5,099 nt of DNA from Gammaproteobacteria bacterium. Its GTDB lineage: Bacteria; Pseudomonadota; Gammaproteobacteria; SZUA-229. The DNA is taken from contig DROB01000314.1 of assembly GCA_011321985.1 (NCBI GenBank), positions 1 to 5,099 of the forward strand. Direction: 5' to 3'. Below the pieces are notes generated by a model that was not told the DNA's origin, did no database searches, and saw only the letters and a list, made by a program, of their open reading frames with translations. Made by a program: the position numbers and the translations under genes. Shown piece by piece: positions 1 to 5,099 of this stretch; positions within the stretch are counted from its first letter, which is position 1; each line of letters starts with the position of its first letter.

Positions 1-337
1 AGCAATAGGGAATCTGCGCGCGAACAACCCATTATGGCCCGGCATCAACGTATGCCAACTTAAGAGGCCGGATATACGTATGCAGTCGAGCCAACAGCCA
101 TGAACAGATTACTTGCAAACGAGGAGGAGTCCATATACGGACATTGAAAGATTTAGAAACATTTTTTTGAATATCAGCTTATACCCGATAGCGAACTTTT
201 ATTAAGAGAGGTTATTTATATGATCTCATTGATAGTATTTGTGCAACAGCACATATGCGAGGGTGACATCGCGGTTTACAAACCGCTCCTACGGGGAGAT
301 GCATCCTCTACTTATCGCTCAGACGATTGCTACTCGT
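1..337. other. Intergenic region without a supportable gene
   Basis: No reading frame here looks like a real protein. The frames open at the left edge run only about 20 to 35 codons before a stop and show no family signature. Visible structure is limited to a small inverted repeat (GGCAT at 41-45 with ATGCC at 52-56), two copies of ACGTATGC (48-55 and 76-83), two copies of ATATACG (72-78 and 133-139), an A+T-rich stretch at about 141-240, and the REP-like palindrome listed separately. The short repeats could be chance. No tRNA or other structured RNA was recognised. The region lies downstream of the minus-strand operon and should contain its transcript end, but no classic stem plus T-tract terminator is evident. 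Confidence 0.6.
267..292 (-). repeat. REP-like palindromic element (GTAG class)
   Basis: On the minus strand this reads GTAGGAGCGGTTTGTAAACC followed by GCGATG. A perfect 7-bp inverted repeat, GCGGTTT/AAACCGC (271-286), is preceded by the GTAG head tetranucleotide. That head-plus-palindrome layout is typical of REP elements mobilised by RAYT (TnpA-REP) transposases in Pseudomonas and other Gammaproteobacteria. It sits about 45 bp past the stop codon of the NTF2-like gene, the usual extragenic 3' position for REPs, and could stabilise the transcript end or help terminate it. Only one copy is in this window, so its repetitive nature is inferred from resemblance. Confidence 0.6.
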
Positions 338-733
338 CTACAGGGCTCCACGCCGCCTGTCACTATCTAACTCATCTTCCGGCAGGATACGCTCCTGTGC
401 TACACGCCATTGACCATCATCTTCTTTCTGAATGATAAACTCGATACCGCTTTCGTTGACACTACCATCACTGCCCTCTACCGTTTCTATGGATTTGAAC
501 ATGACGCGCTCAGGTGTCTGGGCAAGGACATTCAGACCGTGATAGCTTACTTTTTTCAATAGTTTATTTTCGAACTCGTGCTTGCACTGATTGAACCAGT
601 CATCATAGGTGATCACTTCAAAATCAGGTACGCCGTAGACACTGACCTGTTTCGAGATCAGATTCATGTGTGCCTGAAAATCAAGCTTGTTTGCGGTCTC
701 TGCCATCACGGCTAAAAATTCCAGTGGACTCAT
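338..733 (-). CDS. Small NTF2/SnoaL-like hypothetical protein
   Basis: This 131-residue protein probably has an NTF2-like (SnoaL/DUF4440-type) alpha+beta cone fold. It begins with a helical stretch (SPLEFLAVMAETANKLDF) followed by a region containing the tripeptide VYG and aromatic residues (YDDWFNQC, about 43-50). Beta-strand segments follow, ending in EFIIQKEDDGQWRVAQERIL, an amphipathic strand pair typical of the C-terminal half of such folds. There is no signal peptide, so it should be cytoplasmic. The last 15 residues are highly charged (DELDSDRRR). It is the last gene of the minus-strand operon, starting 9 nt after the co-chaperone stop with no obvious Shine-Dalgarno, which suggests translation by reinitiation. 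The fold call rests on pattern recognition. No catalytic residues or substrate can be assigned, and its link to the co-chaperone is only positional. Confidence 0.65.
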   Translation of the reverse strand: MSPLEFLAVMAETANKLDFQAHMNLISKQVSVYGVPDFEVITYDDWFNQCKHEFENKLLKKVSYHGLNVLAQTPERVMFKSIETVEGSDGSVNESGIEFIIQKEDDGQWRVAQERILPEDELDSDRRRGAL

Positions 734-742
734 AATCAGATT

Positions 743-1600
743 TTAACAGGTCTGTTGATCGATTAATTTTTTCCGATACTCGATAGTCAGCGGATTATCT
801 CTTCCTAACATGATGAATATTCCTCGCAGACATAAACTGGCTATCTCATCACGCCAGTGATTATCCCGTTTTATGATCTTTAAAAGAATATCCATTGCTC
901 CAGAAAATTCACTCTGCATCATCTTGTGGCTACTGAGTTGAAACAATAGAGTCAGATCATCCGGGCTATCTTTCAGCTGCAGCTGCACTTCACTCGACGC
1001 GGGTGAGTCCTGTGCTGTAGAGATAAACAGTGCATTGGTCATCAATACCACGGCTTCTTCATTCTCATTTTTTAGCGGTGTTTTTTCCAGCAGGGAATAA
1101 GCCTGCTGATACGCCTCTTCCTTCATCAACAGTTTTGCATAGGTCAACTGTATGCGTGTATTTTCCGGGTCGATGAAGACCAGTTTGTTTAACTGTTCGA
1201 ATGCGGCTTCTTTACTTCCACCCTGGTATAAGGTGACGGCGGCAGCCAGTTCTTTGTCTGACTCACGTGCCAGATATTTATCCAGCAACTTTTTGAAACT
1301 GTCCGGTGAATCATAACCATGTATCTGTTCGACGACTTCACCATCGATGAATAACTTCACCGTAGGCACACTGTTAACACCGTAATCCTGAGCCAGCCGT
1401 TTATCCTTACCGGTATCGATATTTGCTAACAGGAACTGACCGTTATACTCCTTCGCTAATTTTTCCAGTACCGGCCACAGACGCAGACAGGGGCCCGCAT
1501 TATCTGACCAGTAATTGACCAGGACCGGTCCTTTATGCGAGTTGCGCAACACAGCTTCATTAAAATTTTCACCGGTCACGTCGATGATGTATTGACTCAT
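743..1600 (-). CDS. cnoX: CnoX/YbbN-like thioredoxin-TPR co-chaperone
   Basis: This 285-residue protein matches the architecture and length of E. coli CnoX (YbbN, 284 aa), a cytoplasmic chaperedoxin that holds unfolding proteins during oxidative stress and passes them to DnaK and GroEL. Residues 1-110 form a thioredoxin domain: strand VLVNYWSD, active-site tetrad AGPC (35-38), and the cis-proline loop SVPT (P79). The resolving cysteine is present (C38), but the first cysteine of CGPC is alanine, so normal dithiol exchange is not expected; E. coli CnoX likewise keeps only one cysteine there (SQHC). Residues 115-285 are helical TPR-like repeats (YQGGSKEAAFEQLNKLVFIDPEN is typical), ending in LGRDNPLTIEYRKKLI, a family-like C terminus. 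Start chosen at 1600: it has AGGT at 1609-1612 and overlaps the upstream stop as ATGA. Upstream in-frame ATGs at 1630 and 1606 would add residues unlike a thioredoxin N terminus. Confidence 0.88.
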   Translation of the reverse strand: MSQYIIDVTGENFNEAVLRNSHKGPVLVNYWSDNAGPCLRLWPVLEKLAKEYNGQFLLANIDTGKDKRLAQDYGVNSVPTVKLFIDGEVVEQIHGYDSPDSFKKLLDKYLARESDKELAAAVTLYQGGSKEAAFEQLNKLVFIDPENTRIQLTYAKLLMKEEAYQQAYSLLEKTPLKNENEEAVVLMTNALFISTAQDSPASSEVQLQLKDSPDDLTLLFQLSSHKMMQSEFSGAMDILLKIIKRDNHWRDEIASLCLRGIFIMLGRDNPLTIEYRKKLIDQQTC

Positions 1601-2364
1601 CGGCATACACCTACCGAACTGGCTCGGCATCGTTTGTAATCTGACCAGATCGTATCTCTCAAAATAGCTCCTGTGAAAATGGATTCTTCGATATCAGCCT
1701 GCCTGAATGAGGCCTTCGTCAGATCTGCACCTGTAAAATCAGCAGCCCTGCCATCGGCTTCATCAAAATTGGCTTTGCCTGCGTCTGCGCCAACAAAGCT
1801 GGTCTCGTGTAACCGTGCTTTTCGCAAGACGGACGACGTTAACACGGCTCGTTCGAAGCTGGCCCGAGTCAGATCGGTCTGCTCAAAACTGGTTTTGATT
1901 AACCGGGCATCGGTAAAAATGGCTGATTCGAGATTGGCCTCATAGAAATTGGCCTTATCTGCCTTCGCCCCGGTAAAATCAGTCTTTTTCAGTGTTGCCC
2001 GGCTAAACCAGCTATTTTCCAGTACCGCATCTCTAAAACTGGCAGCTGTCGCTTTGACCGCAACCAGCCTGGAATTCGTCATCCTGGCACCGTCAAAGTG
2101 CGCATTATCCAGTTTTGCAAAATTAAAATCCGTATTTTCCAGGTTCGCACGACTAAAATCAGCACCATCAACATTGGCTCCAGTCAAAACAGCACCCGAT
2201 AAGTCATTGTTTTTAAAATCTTTCCCCGAAAGATCGCAACTCGCCCAGTTTACTCCGGGCTCTGCCTTATCCTCGCAGGAGGAAAAAACCGGGTTCATCC
2301 AGAACAGTGCGAAAATCAGCAAAAATCGCCCGTTAACGGGTATATTTACCGTGCTTTTTTTCAT
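1597..2364 (-). CDS. Exported pentapeptide-repeat protein
   Basis: This 255-residue protein has an N-terminal export signal (MKKS, then hydrophobic FLLIFALFW) followed by about 39 uninterrupted pentapeptide repeats (residues 44-238, e.g. DFTGA, NLESA, SFERA). Central positions often alternate F and L or another small residue, as expected for a right-handed quadrilateral beta-helix of about ten coils. The signal ends in FSSC (C30), so it could be a lipoprotein with an atypical lipobox or a type I substrate cleaved nearby. Cysteines occur only at the solenoid ends: C30 and C43 (with PGVNW between them), and C246 and C254 after the last coil (IWSD...C...SVGVC). This recalls a family of exported pentapeptide proteins with paired terminal cysteines; disulfide caps are inferred. 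Start chosen at the ATG at 2364, giving a clean signal peptide; an in-frame TTG at 2382 is less likely. Neither start has a good Shine-Dalgarno. First gene of the minus-strand operon. Its function is unknown. Confidence 0.9.
   Translation of the reverse strand: MKKSTVNIPVNGRFLLIFALFWMNPVFSSCEDKAEPGVNWASCDLSGKDFKNNDLSGAVLTGANVDGADFSRANLENTDFNFAKLDNAHFDGARMTNSRLVAVKATAASFRDAVLENSWFSRATLKKTDFTGAKADKANFYEANLESAIFTDARLIKTSFEQTDLTRASFERAVLTSSVLRKARLHETSFVGADAGKANFDEADGRAADFTGADLTKASFRQADIEESIFTGAILRDTIWSDYKRCRASSVGVCR
1608..1614 (-). promoter_or_regulatory. Ribosome binding site for the co-chaperone gene
   Basis: The minus strand reads GTAGGTG here, with the AGGT core ending 8 nt before the ATG at 1600. 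It lies inside the 3' end of the pentapeptide-repeat gene. This favours the 1600 start over the upstream in-frame ATGs at 1606 and 1630 and fits translational coupling through the ATGA overlap. Confidence 0.6.
1651..2235 (-). repeat. Tandem pentapeptide-coding repeat tract
   Basis: About 39 consecutive 15-bp units encode pentapeptides of the A(D/N)LXX type. Because F-centred and L-centred units frequently alternate, a looser 30-bp period is visible in the DNA; on the plus strand, AAAAT or AAACT words recur at this spacing (for example near 1735, 1975, 2035 and 2155). Units are diverged at the nucleotide level, so this is an old protein repeat and not a recent tandem expansion. Confidence 0.85.
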
Positions 2365-2447
2365 ATATTTACTAGAATTCAAGATGCTTGTTTCTACTTA
2401 TCATCATCGGGACTACAATCAGGGATTTTACAGCGTATAGCCACAGA
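2365..2447. promoter_or_regulatory. Divergent intergenic region between the two operons
   Basis: These 83 bp separate the chosen start codons of the divergent pentapeptide-repeat and peroxidase genes and must carry or border both promoters unless these lie within coding sequence. For the plus strand, TACAAT at 2414-2419 is a fair -10 box (five of six consensus bases) but has no good -35 at 16-18 bp. For the minus strand, TAAAAT (about 2424-2429) could be a -10, again without a clear -35. Absence of strong -35 elements is compatible with activator-dependent promoters, which is inference. I saw no convincing FNR/ANR, OxyR or sigma-54 site. Confidence 0.4.
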
Positions 2448-3467
2448 ATGTTATCAATTAAACACATAACAACATCCGCACTTTCAGCATTGATTTCTGC
2501 ACCCGTTCTCACCCTGGTCAGCATTTTGAATGTGACTTCTGTGTACGCAGGAAATAACGAGCACAACCGGCAGGAGCCTATCTTCCCTCTCCCTCAGCAA
2601 GTCGAAGTGGATGCCGGCAAAGCAGAACTGGGCGAGACCTTATTCTCTGATGTGCGCTTATCCAGAGACAGGAATGTTGCCTGTTCAAGCTGCCATCATC
2701 TGGATACCGGCGGCGATGACGATGTCGCATTGGGCCTTTCCAGCTCAGCCGAACAACACATCATCAACACCCCCAGTATATTTAATGCCCGATACAACTT
2801 CAGACAGAACTGGGATGGTTCAAGCAAGACATTATATGATCAGATCAACACCGTGATGAAAAATCATCATGAGTTCAATAGCCAATGGGATAATATCGTT
2901 TCCAGGCTATCCCTCGATAAGGTATTCAAAGAAAAATTCAAACAGTCATACAAAGAAGGACTGAGCAAAGACAATATCATCGATGCGATCGTCGAATTTG
3001 AAAACACGCTTATCACACCTGATTCCAGGTTCGACCGTTATCTCAGAAATGAAGATGATACTCTCACCAGGAACGAACTCGAAGGTTACCGGGTCTTTAA
3101 GGAACTCGGCTGTATCTCCTGTCATCAGGGTATCAATATAGGCGGCAACCTCTACCAGAAATTCGGTGTCTTTTATAACTACCTGGCCGAGCGTGGAAAT
3201 ATCAATAAACTCGATTATGGGCGGATGAATATCACGCACAGACCGATGGATGCTTTTGTCTTCAAAGTTCCGTCATTAAGAAACGTAGCGGTCACTGCGC
3301 CATACCTGCACGATGGAAGTGCAGAGACGATCGAACAGGCCATCTCTATCATGGGGAAAACACAACTGGGAAGAATACTGACTGAAGATGAAGTCTTTCT
3401 CATCAAGTCTTTTCTCAACACCCTGACGGGTCGATATAAAAACAGACCACTGGATGGAACATCATGA
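2448..3467 (+). CDS. Di-heme cytochrome c peroxidase, periplasmic
   Basis: This 339-residue protein belongs to the bacterial CcpA/MauG di-heme family, whose peroxidases reduce hydrogen peroxide to water in the periplasm with electrons from small c-type cytochromes. A Sec signal (about 1-34) ends SVYA before GNNEH. The first heme site is C79-S-S-C-H83 and the second C222-I-S-C-H226. Other family landmarks are LFSDVRLSRD, NTPSIFN, NWDG (W122), HEFNS (E142, at the place of the catalytic glutamate), FENTLITPDSRFD, KVPSLRNVAVTAPYLHDGS, and IMGKTQLG, where M302 fits the axial ligand of the high-potential heme. The segment after the first heme (GGDDDVALGLSSS) lacks the GH motif that supplies the distal histidine in Pseudomonas-type enzymes. 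Start chosen at the ATG at 2448 because it yields a standard signal peptide; an in-frame TTG at 2388 would add 20 residues. Its stop overlaps the next gene's start (ATGA). A MauG-like oxidising role or a sensory role remains possible. Confidence 0.92.
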   Translation: MLSIKHITTSALSALISAPVLTLVSILNVTSVYAGNNEHNRQEPIFPLPQQVEVDAGKAELGETLFSDVRLSRDRNVACSSCHHLDTGGDDDVALGLSSSAEQHIINTPSIFNARYNFRQNWDGSSKTLYDQINTVMKNHHEFNSQWDNIVSRLSLDKVFKEKFKQSYKEGLSKDNIIDAIVEFENTLITPDSRFDRYLRNEDDTLTRNELEGYRVFKELGCISCHQGINIGGNLYQKFGVFYNYLAERGNINKLDYGRMNITHRPMDAFVFKVPSLRNVAVTAPYLHDGSAETIEQAISIMGKTQLGRILTEDEVFLIKSFLNTLTGRYKNRPLDGTS

Positions 3468-5099
3468 CCACAGGACGGACGAATTACTGGGCAGGCTTTA
3501 TCCTGTTGACCCTGGTCATAAGCTTCTTTTTCTATAAAAGTGTTTTCAACGACCTGCCGTTAGACGAAACACTGTCGACGATCGAAGATATCCAGAGTCT
3601 ACAGGTGCAACTGCACCGTGACCTGCTCCGCTACAGGAGCAACCAGATCCAGCAGTACGACACGCTGAACAAGACACTGCTCGCATTGAATGATAACGTA
3701 GAACATCTGAGCGATATCCACGTCACCAGTGATGAGATCGGGATAGAGAAGATCAACAATCTGAAAGATCTGATCACTCATGAATCTATATTCGTGGAAG
3801 ACTTCAAAACCCATCATTCGATATTACAGAATTCCCTGTCCTATATCTTCAATGTCAGCAAAGACCTGTACTCGAGAAAACCGAAGTCACAGTCGAAACA
3901 ACAACTACGAACCACTGCTGAACTCATCACCCTGTTGCTCGAATATAACGAAGAGCCGGAAGACGATATCGCCAGCAAGATCTACCCCTTGATCGATGCC
4001 CTGAATCACAACCCTGATGTCGATACCAATTCACTGATCAACCACAGCTTGATGATCATCGAGCGACTACCTGCAATCGACGAGATACTGAACAGATTTA
4101 ATTCTCTAAACGTCGAAAATCAGATCATCCTGTTAAAAGACACCGTAAGCAAGCTCAAGACCGATCAGGACAACGATGCACAGATATTCAACATCCTGTT
4201 ATTCCTATGTACTATCTATCTCATCTTTTACATCCTCTACATATTCATCACACTACGAAAAAATGAAGAAGAACTCTCCAGTAGTAACGAGAAATTAAAT
4301 GACGAAGTAAAACTGAGGACCAACACCGAGAAAGCTCTCTACCAGCTGGTAAATATCGACAAGAACCGGAGCACAGATAATGATGATGACAGGATACTCT
4401 TCTTACTGAGTGCGCTATGTGATTCACTCAATGTCGAGTATGCCTACATCAGCAGGATTCACTCATCCGGATCGAAAGCCGAGATAATAGGACTGCTGGA
4501 CCATGGCATGTTCACCGGGAATATAAGCCATAAACTGGCCGACACGCCCTGCGACGAAGTCATAAAAAATGGTCGTCTGGTACTCAATCAGGATTTTTCA
4601 AACTATTTCCCCGACTGTCATCATGACTTTTTACAGAATGCTGACAGCTACATCGGTGTCAGTCTCATAGACAAGAAGGAAAACATAATCGGCCTGCTAG
4701 CGATAGCCAGTGCCTCGCCCATCAGCGATACCAACCTGGCTGAAAACATACTGACCATCGCGACCTCACGCGCCATCATCGAGCTGGAATACCAGATAGA
4801 GATCAACGATAGCAAACGTTATCAACAGGGCCTGGCGCTCATCGATGACTGGATCGCACGTCTGATAACCGAGGGTTATGAAAAAGATGCCTTCTTCAAG
4901 AACATCTGCCGTGCTGCACAGGAGATCACCCGTTCGCAGCTCGCCGCCTTCCCTGCCCTGCTGAAGGATAGACAGACCTATCGCTATCTCTCAGCCAGTG
5001 GCTCGCATTATGAAAAAATCGAATGCCTGTCTTTTGATATCGAAGACGGTGACCTGTGTTCATGGATCATGATGCATAATAAAAACCTGCTGATCAATG
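3464..5099 (+). CDS. Membrane sensor with DAHL-like and GAF domains (partial, 3' cut by window)
   Basis: The frame is open from the ATG at 3464 to the window end, giving 545 residues without a stop. TM1 is about residues 8-28 (WAGFILLTLVISFFFY) and TM2 about 243-264 (ILLFLCTIYLIFYILYIFI). The periplasmic segment between them (about 30-240) is predicted entirely helical and contains LQVQLHRDLLRYRSN...YDTL, resembling the DAHL sensory domain found in sensor kinases. After TM2 comes a short coiled coil (about 265-295), a GAF domain (about 308-443; landmarks TPCDEVIKNGRLVLNQDF, FPD, SYIGVSLID, IIGLLAI) and the start of a second GAF (about 475 on; GDLCSWIMMHNKNLLIN). The output module is beyond the window: histidine kinase is most likely, diguanylate cyclase possible. 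GGATGGA at 3452-3458 can serve as Shine-Dalgarno. The ATGA overlap with the peroxidase gene suggests co-translation and a shared pathway. The ligand is unknown. Confidence 0.85.
   Translation, partial: MTTGRTNYWAGFILLTLVISFFFYKSVFNDLPLDETLSTIEDIQSLQVQLHRDLLRYRSNQIQQYDTLNKTLLALNDNVEHLSDIHVTSDEIGIEKINNLKDLITHESIFVEDFKTHHSILQNSLSYIFNVSKDLYSRKPKSQSKQQLRTTAELITLLLEYNEEPEDDIASKIYPLIDALNHNPDVDTNSLINHSLMIIERLPAIDEILNRFNSLNVENQIILLKDTVSKLKTDQDNDAQIFNILLFLCTIYLIFYILYIFITLRKNEEELSSSNEKLNDEVKLRTNTEKALYQLVNIDKNRSTDNDDDRILFLLSALCDSLNVEYAYISRIHSSGSKAEIIGLLDHGMFTGNISHKLADTPCDEVIKNGRLVLNQDFSNYFPDCHHDFLQNADSYIGVSLIDKKENIIGLLAIASASPISDTNLAENILTIATSRAIIELEYQIEINDSKRYQQGLALIDDWIARLITEGYEKDAFFKNICRAAQEITRSQLAAFPALLKDRQTYRYLSASGSHYEKIECLSFDIEDGDLCSWIMMHNKNLLIN

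Noticed and set aside
1..63. Frame open at the left edge (about 20 codons to a TAA at 61-63), considered as the end of an upstream gene
   Set aside because: Too short to judge, and its composition shows no recognisable domain end; it cannot be told apart from a chance open frame.
128..143. Imperfect palindrome GTCCATATACGGAC considered as an operator or hairpin
   Set aside because: Only four base pairs match at the ends, and there is no nearby gene start for it to control.
220..435. Plus-strand 71-codon frame with a good Shine-Dalgarno (AAGAGAGG, 204-211) and an ATG at 220
   Set aside because: Its second half runs antisense through the 3' end of the well-supported NTF2-like gene, it reads through the REP palindrome, and the product has low-complexity, non-family-like composition. 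The Shine-Dalgarno is the only point in its favour.
1673..2440. Two plus-strand frames (1673-1945 and 1949-2440) antisense to the pentapeptide gene
   Set aside because: Their length comes from the repetitive 15-bp coding structure of the opposite strand, which avoids stops in this frame. The products are serine/alanine/lysine-rich shadows without starts or signals of their own.
2372..2566. Minus-strand 64-codon frame across the divergent region and peroxidase signal peptide
   Set aside because: It overlaps the start of the peroxidase gene antisense, has no recognisable features, and would block the intergenic control region.
2611..3421. Short frames within the peroxidase gene on both strands (2611-2856 plus; 2946-3239 and 3215-3421 minus)
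   Set aside because: All are fully inside the coding sequence of a strongly recognised di-heme peroxidase in other frames.
3599..3992. Short frames within the sensor gene (3599-3817 minus; 3780-3992 plus)
   Set aside because: They lie inside the long open frame that starts at 3464, whose translation gives clear TM and GAF signatures.

Overview
The window looks like chromosomal DNA from a gammaproteobacterium, perhaps a sulfur-oxidising or other environmental lineage. This is inferred from the gene families, moderate G+C, and a REP-type palindrome of the GTAGGAGCGG...CCGC class common in Gammaproteobacteria. No rRNA, tRNA, CRISPR array, transposase or integrase is visible.

Layout: positions 1-337 hold no gene I can support, only a REP-like palindrome near 267-292. 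Positions 338-2364 carry a minus-strand operon, read right to left: an exported pentapeptide-repeat protein (2364->1597), a thioredoxin/TPR co-chaperone of the CnoX/YbbN family (1600->743) and a small NTF2/SnoaL-like protein (733->338). The first two overlap by ATGA and the third starts 9 nt after the second. An 83-bp divergent intergenic region (2365-2447) separates this operon from a plus-strand pair: a periplasmic di-heme cytochrome c peroxidase (2448-3467) and a large membrane sensor (3464 to the window edge). The pair also overlaps by ATGA. The sensor is cut off by the window end.

Working model: the right-hand pair couples a periplasmic peroxide-reducing enzyme with a two-TM sensor that has an all-helical periplasmic domain (DAHL-like) and cytoplasmic GAF domains. 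The left-hand operon contains a stress-type co-chaperone. The divergent arrangement suggests, but does not prove, a shared oxidative or envelope-stress theme. The peroxidase-sensor pairing and the departures from canonical residues (AGPC instead of CGPC in the thioredoxin domain; no GH distal-ligand motif in the peroxidase) are the points most worth following up.
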